Shown here: positions 9,433-19,905 of the stretch, one piece after another | How positions within the stretch are numbered: position 1 is the first letter of the stretch | How the letters are laid out: each line of letters begins with the position of its first letter | NCBI GenBank assembly: GCA_002682825.1 | Contig: NOKP01000003.1 | Span: 1,612,001-1,676,000 of the forward strand | Direction: 5' to 3' | Length of the DNA: 64,000 bases | From: Neonectria sp. B-13 | Lineage: Eukaryota; Ascomycota; Sordariomycetes; Hypocreales; Nectriaceae | The notes under the pieces: model-generated | The model's input: only the letters and a program-made list of their open reading frames with translations | The model's database searches: none | Told to the model about the DNA's origin: nothing | Made by a program: the position numbers and the translations under genes

Positions 9433-11948
9433 TCAAGCTCTTATAGCAACCTTCTTGATGCTCTTGATATCCCGGGAGCAAAACCAACGCGAAACTCGAA
9501 CGACCCCTTAGGAACCACCCAGTCTTATAACTCGACATCCCAGAAGCTTACATCTCGGCGCCGTAACTCAAAAATAACGTCCACAGACTGGCCTGGTTCC
9601 AGGAAGATCTTTTCGAATCCCCGAAGTACCTGGAGAGGAGTTCCTGTTGGGACTCCACTTTGCGGAAAGGACACATAGAGCTGAGGAACTATTCCGCCTG
9701 CGACACTACCTGTGTTGGTAACTTCAGAATAGACGTTGAAAATTGTTTCCCAGAGCTTCACATTACCACCAGGTGTGGAGGTTTTCTCTGGCCGTGGGCT
9801 TTTTAACAAGCTTGTCCACCCTCAGCTGGCTTTGCAGCTCGAATGTTGTATAGCTGAGACCGAACCCAAATTCGTAAAGAGGATCGATATTATAGGCATC
9901 CAAGTGGCGGTAATCAATAAACTGCCCTTCAGTAAAGTCCGCCTGCCACGAGTCAGGACTTGTAACCTCTGCCTCGGTAAGATTGACGATGGGTATGTCG
10001 TAGTCAGTCTCGTTGATCGGGATTGAATAGGGAAGCTTGGCAGAAAGGGTTGACATTGCCCCATAAAACATCCACGATGGAGTTCCCCGACTCTTGTCCG
10101 GGAAGATGGGCGGCAATAATGGCGGTGACGTTCTCATTACCAGCCCACGGCATTGTGGTAATCCCGGCAGAGTGCGTGATGACGACCGTGTTCCGGCATC
10201 TCTTGGCGACATTCTGGACAACAAGCGTCGAGTTCCAGTCAGCCTTGTACTCAACACGATCCCACCCCTCTGAGGCAAATGTGCCAAGGAAAACAAGGCA
10301 AACCTCCGGGATGGGATACAAGCCAAGAAAACTATCTGCGGCGAGGGCTTTATTGTGGATGATATGTTGCAATCGTGAACCAAGCTTCGTTGCCTGGGCT
10401 TGGACGGCTTCCAAAGGCGACACAAGGTAGACATGGCGTGTCACATATAAGTCATAGTTGTACTACGCATTAGCGGAGTGCGCATTCCATTTTGCCGTAG
10501 CTAGCAATGCGACATGGCGGCCGGTTCCTGAGCCACCGCCAATGTCGACGGTACCGATTTCGTAAGCGTCTGCTCCGTAGGAAAGGCTATGAGTAGGGTC
10601 AGCTTCATCATTCCCAAATATGCCAATGGACTTTGGGGACTTGAGTGGTAGCGTCAGGTTGGTATTCTTTAGTAGAACCGCCCCCTCGGATGCTAACTGG
10701 CGGATGAGAGCCGCGTGGTCACCTCGAACGTCCCTACTAGGAACACCTAATCCAACAGAGGCTCCAAGAGAGGCAGCCATGCTGAAAGGAAGGGAAGAAT
10801 CCACGGTCGGATAGTCCAAGCTGTCTTGACTAAGAAGGTAGTATGGTGCCATGGAACCATGTCATCAATACGTTGCTGCAGCACGGTACCATTATTCAGA
10901 TACCGACTCATGTTGGCTCCCCAGTAGCTGGCTCCCGTTTCGAGCGAAGGGATGTCAAGAACTCCAGGCATATTGAGATCAAGGCTGGCGTTGATGGACT
11001 TTGCTCCAGAATGTGTCGCAAACCAATCTGACACCACGTAACCCTTGAAGCTGAGTTCGTCCCTGAGGATGTCCTTCAGAATTACCTCATTTTCGCAGGC
11101 GTAGGTCTGTTTGAGCCGATTGTAACTGCACATGAAGCTCACAACGCCAGCCCTAACAGAGTCAGCGAAGGGCCAAAGGTACAGTTCGTGGAGTGTTCTA
11201 TCGCTGATGTTCGAGGAGATAGCATCAATTTCGGCACCTTCCGCGGTAAAAGTGTTTGATCTTTGCGTCTCTTGTTCGTTTCCGATGCAGTGCTTCGCGC
11301 ATGCTTGCACGCCAACAGACTGGATGCCTTTAATGGTGCCTTCCATGGCTCGGCCTGTAAGGTATGAATCTGGTGAGAAACCTTCCCAGTTTCGTCCTCC
11401 TAATGCATGTCGTCCAAGAGGTCCAGTAACCGGACTAAGGAACAGGGCATTGATTAGTACAGTCACAAAGAAAGTCATTTGATGGGCTGTTATACACACC
11501 CCAGCATAACGTGACCACCCTAAATTCTTCGCCCAAAGCCCTACCTCGCTCAAAAATCAGACCTTTTTCCCATGTTGCAGCTGCTGTCAAGCCACTTGGA
11601 AAGATGCTGACAAGGTCTGCACGATTGACGGTCTGAGGACCGTCGAGGAGGCAAATGCCCGGAAAGTCCAGTCTCTCAATTGGAGCGATGTTACTGATAC
11701 ACCCACTAGTAGACTGAAGGGTCCCTGTGACCATGTTGATCTTCTCAGTCAGGTTGAGTTTCGAGACGAACACATCGGCTTTGCGAAATGCAGTTTTCCA
11801 GTCTCTGGCATCCTTTACCAGTGCATCTCCTTGGGAATCAGTGTTCATGAACGTCGCGACGGTAACGAAATGACTTACCATTGCTCGAACCTCTTGCTAT
11901 AGCAGCGCAACAAGCGATAAGCGAGTAAATAGCCAATGCAAGTACCAT
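9433..11948 (-). pseudogene. Broken GH3 beta-glucosidase
   Basis: A secreted family 3 glycoside hydrolase by ancestry. The start MVLALAIYSLIACCAAIARG is a signal peptide. Then follow LNLTEKINMVTGT, DGPQTVNRADLVSIFPSG, GRNWEGFSPDSYLTG, KHCIGNEQE, the nucleophile motif VVSDWFATHSG (the Asp), GAVLLKN, GGGSGTGR, the C-terminal FGFGLSYTTF and a fibronectin-III-like domain. Lesions in gene order: one G lost at about 11518; about 7 bases lost after QRIDDM near 10855; a 72-bp insert with 9-bp duplications (10430-10519); one T gained at about 10045; a frameshift near 9805; a stop codon where the family has Gln (9527-9525); and one more frameshift near 9478. Two intron-like segments are still recognisable. 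With this many independent lesions it cannot make the enzyme. Confidence 0.9.
10430..10519. mobile_element. 72-bp insertion flanked by 9-bp direct repeats in the GH3 relic
   Basis: GACATGGCG occurs at 10430-10438 and 10511-10519. The 72 bases between them interrupt a conserved GH3 stretch: GGGSGTGRHV is followed by unrelated sequence and a stop, then HVYLVSPLEAVQAQ resumes in the same frame. Removing one repeat plus the intervening bases (81 in total) rejoins GTGRHV to YLVSPLEA exactly. That is the structure of a small insertion with target-site duplication. I see no clear terminal inverted repeats, so a filler insertion at a repaired double-strand break is also possible. Confidence 0.6.
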
Positions 11949-12753
11949 TTTGACTTTGGAAGATGTATCGCGTTTTGTATTTGTTGGGTTCGTTTCCCTA
12001 TCTAACAGCTTATATTTATGCTGTTGATGGCGATGCTGTTGAATAGTAGCCACAACGTCCACAACTCCGAAAGTAAATTGATCGCGACACCAACAGATTG
12101 AATCACATGAACGAATATCCTGACGATCTGCACAAGGCCCGAACGAAATTACGCCGAGGCAAGCAATGTCACGCTGTTTCCCCGTAGAATGAAGTCGGAA
12201 AGGGTTTTCCGGCTTTCTTCCAGATCATCAGAAATCTGCGCCGCACCGGTAAATATCAAGGTTACGGGAGGAACAATAGAAGAAATATGTCATTGGCAGG
12301 GAACAAAGTTGATCACTTGATACTATCTCGGGCCGTTTACACGGTTCTATGCACTTCCCCGCAGTCCGTGATCGGGTTAACAAGGAGTCATACCACAAAA
12401 CAAGCTCGTTATTAAGAAAGAACCAACTATCTAAAGTAGAAGCCAAGCTAGGGCCCCGCGCACATGGGCAATGTTGTAATCACTACGCACTCCCTCGGCT
12501 GCCGAACGAGTGCGCCTATCGCGTCGGGCTGATCTCCACACAAACCGAGATCCTCGGATAGAGCCATCTGCGGCTCCAATACGCGTATTTCGTATGCGAG
12601 AAGAAGGGTGCGGTTATTGAAGCATGCCCGAAAGAAGTTTTCACGCCAAGTCTGACGCTGATTAGTATAACAGATGTGTCGTAGCGTCTACAAGGTTTTA
12701 TTTGTAATAATAACTATAAACTTTCTAACTTTACATTTCTATAAATCTCCTCT
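11949..12753. other. Spacer between GH3 relic and phosphotransferase gene
   Basis: No coding signal. It contains the former promoter side of the GH3 relic and the 3' flank of the convergent-side neighbour. The last 80 bases before 12754 are AT-rich, as expected for a 3' untranslated region. Confidence 0.5.
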
Positions 12754-13638
12754 CTATTCACTACCTTCTGACTCAAGCTCTTTCAATACACTCTGCCCAT
12801 GCTCATCTAGCTTAGGGTAAAAAGAAAGCTTATAGAAATCTGCCCAAAATTCTAGACCCTGTGTATGATCCTCCATATGTTGGCGTAGTATTTCTTTCCA
12901 TTCCTTGTCTTCTGGCCCATTACATATTTTAGTAGCTGCAAATTCCCACCATACAGGACAGTAACCACTAGCCTCCCAATCCAGAATTCCAGCAAGATTT
13001 CCATCTTTGACGATGATGTTTATGTCGGTTAGATCGCCATGTGTAAATGTGTATGGACCTGCAGACGGCATGCGTCTTCCAAACCGATCGCATAGCTCAC
13101 GGGAAAGGCCCCGTTTCTCCAGTGCACCCGCCATCTCATTCCATAGTTGATCATCCGATTCTAGAGGGCCATGGGGAACACCAAACTCATTTCGAAATAA
13201 GAATCCAGAATAAAGGGGTTTGCCACCAAGACTCCCCATAGTAGATGAATGATGCTTCCGAAGCTGAGCTAGGCATTCGACAACTTGCTTGGCGATATAA
13301 TGCTTGTCAGACTCGGACAATTCCGGCCAGGCCTCTTTCAACGTAACTCCATGAATACGTTTCATGATGACGAAATATGCGCCATTATCCTCAGACCATT
13401 CCTCGATAATATCAGGAACAGGAATTGTCGTATGGGCTTGAATGAATCGTACGCTCATGGCCTCAAAGTTGGGTGCAGCATCCGTCCGCTCCTTGACGAT
13501 CAAATTCGAACCAATTGACCAAACTCCTCGATTGTGAACACCATAAAAGAGTTTCACATGGCTATTATAGCTGCAAACCCTTTGACGCTCAGTTGACCAG
13601 CTACAGGCAACACATAGGACCTTGGTCTGGTTTGTCAT
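12754..13638 (-). CDS. APH-family phosphotransferase (aminoglycoside/choline kinase-like)
   Basis: A 294-residue single-exon protein with the protein-kinase-like APH fold. The N-lobe has LIVKERTDAAPNFEAMSVRFIQ, where the Lys and Glu match the ATP-anchoring pair, then FVIMKRIHG (hinge). The catalytic loop is THGDLTDINIIV (HGDxxxxN, about residue 220), followed by ILDWEASGY, which carries the metal-binding Asp. In fungi this family is very expanded and rarely tied to antibiotic resistance; the substrate cannot be deduced. Length and motifs are complete and there are no stops, so it looks functional. ATG at 13636-13638 is the first Met. It stands alone between two relics. Confidence 0.88.
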   Translation of the reverse strand: MTNQTKVLCVACSWSTERQRVCSYNSHVKLFYGVHNRGVWSIGSNLIVKERTDAAPNFEAMSVRFIQAHTTIPVPDIIEEWSEDNGAYFVIMKRIHGVTLKEAWPELSESDKHYIAKQVVECLAQLRKHHSSTMGSLGGKPLYSGFLFRNEFGVPHGPLESDDQLWNEMAGALEKRGLSRELCDRFGRRMPSAGPYTFTHGDLTDINIIVKDGNLAGILDWEASGYCPVWWEFAATKICNGPEDKEWKEILRQHMEDHTQGLEFWADFYKLSFYPKLDEHGQSVLKELESEGSE

Positions 13639-14025
13639 TATAGTATAATAATGTCTTAGAAGAATAAAGTTAAGAAAATAGTAGCTTCTGTATATATTGC
13701 TCTTTTCTTTTCCAGAGGTGGGAGGGAGAGGAAAGGTAGGGAAAGTAAGGATGGGGAGACGGTAGGGCGGCCTAACACTTTTATGTCCATTAGGCGGTCA
13801 GGCAATAAGAGATCATGTGATTCTTATATGTAGTACTGGGAAATTCTCTCCGGTTGAGAACGGAGTAACTAACCCAAATATCCGTAAAATGCCAACCAAC
13901 CGCCCCTCACTCATCTGCTAATATTAACGCCTAATTTACCACTTTGACGATTACAACTAGTATTCGGGCGCTCCAAGGATTTTATCGCCTTCGGGCTTCT
14001 CGATCCCTGCCGTTCTTGCGACATT
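13639..14025. other. Spacer between divergent genes
   Basis: No gene seen. It separates the minus-strand phosphotransferase and the plus-strand F-box relic and would hold both promoters; a purine-rich run (about 13713-13765) is the only notable feature. Confidence 0.5.
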
Positions 14026-15960
14026 ATGGACCACGATGTCTCAAATCTGATGTTGGGGACGTTCAGCGGCACCGGAAGAGACGAACTTGGCAGAGGACAG
14101 GATGTGCGACGCTCCCTTTTGCTCGATACAGTCATGCAAGGCCGACAAAGGACGTCTGGCAGCAGATTGCTTCAGTTGCCGGCCAAGATCCTGGCCGACG
14201 TCGTCGACTTATTGACTGACGATAAGCCGGCTCTGGCTTCCCTCGCGCTGGCCAATAGTGATTGCTGGCAGCTTGCCCAATGCTGTCAGTTTGCTGAGAT
14301 CCGCTTTGACTACAGCCGTCACGCATAGGAACTCCTATCACGGCTTACAAATGAAACTCTTGACAGCACTAAGTAGGTCGGTATTGGCGCCTGTGTACGC
14401 AGGGTCACCTTCGCGTCTGATCCCGGTTATGATGCAAAATTACACAGAGAACTGTACGAATCCATCTTGGGTGAAGTGGCCGGTTCGTACTCCAAGGAGC
14501 AATGAGAAGGATTTCAAAAACAGGCCAATGAATACTATATGGTACTATGAGGCATGGCGGGACTAATTATTTCCTGCGCAATGCCCAACCTTGAGGTGCT
14601 CGTTTGGGGGGACAGGTTTTCGCTACCTGCAGACTTCTTTAGCCAAGTCTCTCGTTCTTCAGCCTGGCATATCAAGCTAAGCCGGGTGTGCATCGATCAT
14701 CCCTAGCCCATGGAACCGCCTCTAACATCTACTACCTGGCCACTCTGCTCCCTCGATCTCGACGTTTCGTTGGAATATAATACATCTATCAATACGACTG
14801 GTTCAGATACACAAAACCAGGTTTTACGGCAAACAGAGTCGATAGACCCCCTGTCTAACTTCGTTGGAACGCTCTTCAAGCTTTGTGCCCCCACCCTGGA
14901 ATCGCTGAATTGGAGACACAGGCATATCTGGCCGAGGAAAATCATTTCACTCGGCGACAAGCCCATATTGTTTCCTCATCTGCGGCGTCTGCGGCTTCGA
15001 TTTGACCTTCTTGATGCTGCCGGATTCTTATCACTCCTCTCTTCTCTGCTCTGGGATCTCGAGTTGGGACCATCGATTTTGGCTAGCCACGGAAGCTCTC
15101 TCCCTAGGTGCAAGCCTTTCCGAGATCTCAATAGTTTCATTGTCACTGCCTTGCCTATCGAGAGGAAGCCGTGCTCGCGTGTTGCTAAGTTCATTCTACA
15201 ACATAAGTATATCTATAAACTTTTCGTGCATGAGCAAGATGAGGTACATGATGAAAATGTACACCTTGACTGGTACATTATCCTCATGCTTGCACACGGC
15301 AGTTTGAGTAATCTGTACTCTCTGTCTTTGGCATGGGGTAGAGGCAGTATGGAAGAAAGCATAGAATCACATGAAACCTACATTCTAGAAACTGTGCTTG
15401 TAGTAATTAGGACGATTGTATCACTTAAGTAACTCAGGATTACGTCTGGTATCACATGCGGATGGCGATATCAATGGCTTGTTGATATTACGAAATTGCC
15501 TGGTTGCCTTCAGGGTTTAAGCAAGCTTAAGACGCTAGCACTGGTTCACAATACCTATCTGATTCCTGATCTGGATTATGATGTCGAGGGGTATTATTCC
15601 TGATAATTTGTTACGGCCAGAGAGCGCGCTGATGCAGAAGCTCGGATAGAACTTGACATAGACAAGATCACTCAAACCATTGGTATGCTGGAGATCGACA
15701 AGCATAGTAGCGACAGTGGGGTAGAGGTCAGGACATGGGAGAGAGTACATTGAAATCGCATGCTTAGACACACTGAGACATACGCTGTAGTCCTACCAGC
15801 GTTAGAATGGATGTTATACGGACAGTGGCCAATAGGACTGACGTGGGATCTTGAAGACCTACTGCCGCTCGAAACGCAGTACCGTTAACTAAATGCCGAG
15901 ACGAGTGCTACACATTCTTGAATAAAACCTTCGGACTTGCGACCGACGACGACGGTTAGC
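14026..15960 (+). pseudogene. F-box-like protein relic with 11 in-frame stops
   Basis: Starts MDHDVSN and has an F-box-like segment LLQLPAKILADVVDLLT followed by LASLALANSDCWQLA, then leucine-rich text typical of fungal F-box/LRR-like proteins (PNLEVLVWGDRFSLP, LFPHLRRLRLRFDLL, LSNLYSLSLAWG, LSKLKTLALVHNTYL). The whole region stays in one frame, with no indel seen, from 14026 to past 15900. It is interrupted by stops at 14326, 14374, 14503, 14548, 14704, 15430, 15601, 15604, 15751, 15886 and 15919. Each is TAG, TGA or TAA, so each can arise from CAG, CGA or CAA by one C-to-T change. This pattern suggests repeat-induced point mutation of a duplicated gene. The intact F-box-like gene at 16338-18218 may or may not be related. 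Confidence 0.85.
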
Positions 15961-16337
15961 CGTAACAGTGTCAGAGAGGGGTTCTATGTTGTTAAAACCT
16001 AGAGGCGACTGATCTCGACGATGAGCGGTTGTTGGCTCTTAACGAACAATACTCCCATTATGGCTCCACCTACATCTAATTAACACCTTAGATAAAGTGA
16101 CAATGAATTCTCTCCAGGCGGGGAACTACAAATAATCAATGGGGACGACCCGTTAGCCAAGACTAGACTCTTGAAGCATGGTAACTAGATAACATCAAAT
16201 TGAGAGGACCTCGCTCCACGATATCCGGAGCCGACGTCACAAAGCAGCCTTTTGCGTACTATAATCAGACGTCTAATTTGCCAAATGCAACATAGTAAAC
16301 AACAGAGTCTATCAAACCAAGTCCATTATCCTATGCA

Positions 16338-18218
16338 TCAAGTCCACCAGTCAATGTATCCTGGCCGAGCCCAAAACGTCTCGGGTGGCTTGCCGCCCTT
16401 CGTCGAGTCATACGACTCGCCCATAACACTCCGCTCAATCATCTGCTCATTCGCCCTCCTAATATTATCCATTCCTGCTCTAAACGGCCATGGGAGATGA
16501 ATGAACAGATCCATTAGACCACAAAGCCTCTTCATCGGCCCAAAAATCCGCTGATACGCCTCCAACATCTCCAACTCATCTCTCTCAGTGACCTTAGTGA
16601 ACTTGGCGGCCCAGTTATAAGCCCCTTGTCGCTCAGGGTACATATGCTTGGCGATGGTGATCGTCAGCTTGAGTCTAGGAAGGTCGGCCACTGCTTGTAA
16701 TATCTCCAGAGTCTCGAGCCACATGCCCCAGGACTGGTGATCTGGAGTCAGATAGGTCGTCTCGATAGGAGGGAAGACAAGGTCGAGCTTCCTCATTCTG
16801 CGAACTGCGCTGGACCCGACACGCCGTAGGAAATCGCGGAAGCACTGGGGCGCACATCGATCCTCGTCGGCGTTACTGCTGGGGAACGCGGGCGTAATCT
16901 GAGGCTGAGCCTCCTTCCATCCATGCGCCTCAAACCTCGTTCGTGCGTAAAAGACGTTCTGCGCCATCTCCCCGAACTGATGACTGATGCCAAACCATGC
17001 AGAAGACAAAGGATAGCGTTGACACGCCATGCAGAATGCGGCGCTCTTGTACTTACAAAAGCTGGCACGAGTACTGTCCATCCGAGGCCAGCTCATCGTG
17101 TTTGGGTGGATGGGTTCACCATCCGCTAAATACTGTGTTTGACAACAGTGTCTCCAAGATGAACTCATATCAACAGAGACTGGTCCATCAAGATTCATCC
17201 GTATAATGTGGGCATGCGCCAACGGCGTGTATTCGAGGATCTTGACTTGCAGCTCAGTCGGGAGGTCCAAGAACCGAAACGGCCTTGGGTTGCACGTAAT
17301 GTTCAAGAGCTCAGTAACTGTGTCCTTGGCAAGCACACGTAGCTCATCCAAAGCCTTAGACGGCCCCCCAAAGCTGATGACAACATTCCGAAAACGAGGC
17401 AGCGAATAGAGCGGCAGAACGATGCGCTGCGCCAACTCGAGGTCACACACATCGCAGGCCAAGAACAGCTCAAGTCTATCTGGCTGCCCGTACGCGGCGA
17501 TGACTTCACAGGTTCTCTGCCATTGGGAAATAGTGTTTCTGTCGTGGCGGCTGACGCTCTCGAGGCGTTTATTGTGCGGCTTGCGATTGATAAACTTATT
17601 ATCAAAGAATCGTCTCTCGTCGTTCCAGAAATCAAGCTCTTCCCTTGCCGGCCATCCGTCGATAAGACACATTTGGGAGAGGCAGCGACAGGATTGGATG
17701 CGAACGACGAGGGTTCGCAGCTCCCGCCAGGCTACGGGACCAGCCTCCTCGAGGATACGGAGGCCGCCATAACGAAGTGAGCTAACGGCGATGACACTCT
17801 CGGAGAAGATGATGGCCCGAATCTCGTTGCGGATAGTCCTAGAGACGAGAAAGAGACTGTGAATGGGTTCAGGCTCGGGAGAAAAGTCTCTGTTGACTTC
17901 ATCTTCGAGCTGTTGGCTGTCTTCTGGCGGTGAGAGCTCGTTTCGGTGATTAAGCATCCAGTTGACAGTAACTACAGCCGACTTCGGTACAGAATTGAGG
18001 CTGATAAACTGACCGGGTTCAAAATCTAGTGTAAGGCGATAGATCTCTTGACGGATAGGAAGTGGTAGGTCCATTAAGCGGAACGGGTTGATATTAGATG
18101 TGGTTGGGCGAGGTTGAGGGTCTGGAGGAGTCCAATACCGTGAGAGCTTTTGCTGAACCAGCCTGCGACATGATTTCTTTGCGCCGCCAGTTGCAGGCGA
18201 TGTAGTTGTTTCTTCCAT
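16338..18218 (-). CDS. F-box-like protein with two F-box-type segments
   Basis: A 626-residue intronless protein. An F-box-like segment near the N-terminus reads FRLMDLPLPIRQEIYRLTL (about residue 48) and is followed by SLFLVSRTIRNEIRAIIF. A second one in the middle reads FRFLDLPTELQVKILEYTPL (about residue 318). Between and after these are leucine-rich stretches (ELRTLVVRIQSC, ADLPRLKLTITI). F-box proteins are substrate adaptors of SCF ubiquitin ligases, but this fungal type with degenerate F-boxes is mostly uncharacterised. The two segments suggest duplication of a module of about 270 residues. A CysxxCys pair (FCMACQR) follows the second module. The frame is clean and ends PGYIDWWT; start at 18218. 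Confidence 0.85.
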   Translation of the reverse strand: MEETTTSPATGGAKKSCRRLVQQKLSRYWTPPDPQPRPTTSNINPFRLMDLPLPIRQEIYRLTLDFEPGQFISLNSVPKSAVVTVNWMLNHRNELSPPEDSQQLEDEVNRDFSPEPEPIHSLFLVSRTIRNEIRAIIFSESVIAVSSLRYGGLRILEEAGPVAWRELRTLVVRIQSCRCLSQMCLIDGWPAREELDFWNDERRFFDNKFINRKPHNKRLESVSRHDRNTISQWQRTCEVIAAYGQPDRLELFLACDVCDLELAQRIVLPLYSLPRFRNVVISFGGPSKALDELRVLAKDTVTELLNITCNPRPFRFLDLPTELQVKILEYTPLAHAHIIRMNLDGPVSVDMSSSWRHCCQTQYLADGEPIHPNTMSWPRMDSTRASFCKYKSAAFCMACQRYPLSSAWFGISHQFGEMAQNVFYARTRFEAHGWKEAQPQITPAFPSSNADEDRCAPQCFRDFLRRVGSSAVRRMRKLDLVFPPIETTYLTPDHQSWGMWLETLEILQAVADLPRLKLTITIAKHMYPERQGAYNWAAKFTKVTERDELEMLEAYQRIFGPMKRLCGLMDLFIHLPWPFRAGMDNIRRANEQMIERSVMGESYDSTKGGKPPETFWARPGYIDWWT

Positions 18219-18415
18219 CGTGGGATGATATAATCAGGACAAGGTATGTTACAGTTGTGTTGTCCTTGGTGAGATATGAGGGAAGAGCTAAAACCTCTGC
18301 TTATGTAGGTTTCAGGCAGGATGATACTCTTTTAATTAAATAAGTCCAGTCCCCAACATATGTGATAAGCGAGCTATAGAGACACGTGAGCGCCGCACTC
18401 AATTGCCCACTTTAA
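18219..18415. promoter_or_regulatory. Divergent promoter between F-box-like and HET genes
   Basis: A 197-bp spacer between the head-to-head F-box-like (minus) and HET-domain (plus) genes. It is AT-rich around 18330-18360. No specific site is recognised. Confidence 0.35.
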
Positions 18416-19363
18416 ATGGCGACTTTTAAAAGCAATAAATATACCAAACATGGACTAAAATGCGAACGAGTGAGGAATCCATGCCGCACTTGTGACTTGA
18501 TTTACACTGTAATGAAAACGAATCTCCCATTTGATTTTGAGATGGTCACTATTTATCAGTGCAAGAACCATTACAAGAGTATCAATTTAGAGACGCTTCT
18601 ACAGACACTACAGGATGCCGTCTATACGACTCACGCCCTAAGAATTCGCTACATATGGATCGATCCGCTATCCATCATACAAGAAGACCGTGAAAACTTT
18701 AACAGGGAATCCCGCACAATGGCTTCCATTTATGAAAGAGCATACTTTACGATTGCTGCGACGGCCGCAACAGATGGCACCAAGGGCTGTTTTCGACGAT
18801 CCGCACATGAATGTCTCGTAAAGGTACCGTGCGATCCTGAGCGGCCAAAGCCAGGTCCGATGCACTTTCGCACTTGGGAAGAAGAAGAAGAGAACAACAT
18901 TATCGATGCGCCACTCAATCGACGGGCGTGGGTTCTGCAGGAGCGCATTTTCTCTTCGCGCACCGTTCATTTCGCCGCAAACCAGATGTACTGGAAGCAC
19001 GACAAACGTTTCGGCAGCGGAGATCGATCCGATGCACGAGGCTCCGTAGAGTATAGATGCCCGACAAGATTTCTCATATGTTATATCTTGGATGACTGCC
19101 GAGGTTTTCAGCGAAGCCCGGACCCAAACTACAAAAGCACTTTCAACCAGATTGCCGATTTGCACAGCATATGGTCACAGATCGTCAACTACTACTCCAG
19201 GTGCGGGCTCAGCAAACCAAAGGACGAGTTGCCTGCCATACTTTCTCTTTCGCTAGATCTAGAAGCAATTATTGGGCACCCTTTCCACGAAGGGTATTGG
19301 CTTGACGGCACCCCTTTCGTTCTTTCAGGGCGGGACGAACAGTGCCCTTGTCAATTTCCGTGA
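18416..19363 (+). CDS. HET-domain protein, truncated
   Basis: Heterokaryon-incompatibility (HET) domain protein, a family that triggers regulated cell death upon non-self recognition. Visible motifs are IRYIWIDPLSIIQED (the usual RYLWIDSLCIIQDD), then MASIYERAYFTIAATAA, and AWVLQERIFSSRTVHF with QMYW, the second and third HET blocks. The first block (LSYCWG) is absent; the text in its place, MVTIYQCKNHYKS, is unlike the family. The open frame also stops early, after GLSKPKDELPAILSL, where the family continues for hundreds of residues. A GC-rich run with several stops follows. So it is an N- and C-truncated copy of 315 codons, open but probably not functional as a full HET protein. Start codon uncertain. 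Confidence 0.75.
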   Translation: MATFKSNKYTKHGLKCERVRNPCRTCDLIYTVMKTNLPFDFEMVTIYQCKNHYKSINLETLLQTLQDAVYTTHALRIRYIWIDPLSIIQEDRENFNRESRTMASIYERAYFTIAATAATDGTKGCFRRSAHECLVKVPCDPERPKPGPMHFRTWEEEEENNIIDAPLNRRAWVLQERIFSSRTVHFAANQMYWKHDKRFGSGDRSDARGSVEYRCPTRFLICYILDDCRGFQRSPDPNYKSTFNQIADLHSIWSQIVNYYSRCGLSKPKDELPAILSLSLDLEAIIGHPFHEGYWLDGTPFVLSGRDEQCPCQFP

Positions 19364-19905
19364 ACTCATTCGCATCGGCTTTAAATGGGACACTATCCCC
19401 TGTCCAGACAAGCACTATTCCTTTACCCGGCGGGTTGACTAAGCCTAGGCCCCCCCCTCTCCTACCGAACCCGCCGGGTAACTGGCTGTCGTAAGCCTGA
19501 TTTGGGTTTCGCATACGTTCAAACCTCAACCATGTACTCATACGTCGATTGCGCCTTATTGTTATCTTATCGGTTTTTTGAGCCAGTCAACTGCATGTAG
19601 AAAGTCAATAGCGCAATCGAGCTCCTCAATCACTACATAATTCTGAGATGCAGCCCCACGCCTCGCGATTGGATGGTTGTGCTAGATTTAGATGATGCAA
19701 TCGGGCTCGGGCGCCTGATTGAGGAGAAAAGTGACGACAATCTTGGCAATTATTAATGATACTTCCCCTCTGCTGTCTATATCTATAGCATCATCGGCCG
19801 TGACATTCCATGTCGTAGAGCTTAAATCAAGCGCCCCAGAACAAAAGTACCAAATTCCTCGCCACCAAAATCTCGCTGTCAGGTTGCATACGCCAAGACG
19901 ACATA
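19364..19905. other. Spacer with eroded 3' flank of HET gene
   Basis: No gene identified. The first 150 bases may be decayed HET sequence. The last part is the promoter of the glutathione S-transferase gene. Confidence 0.45.

Noticed and set aside
12754..13638. APH-family gene as an antibiotic-resistance determinant
   Set aside because: Fungal genomes carry many APH-fold proteins; nothing here points to aminoglycosides or to recent transfer.
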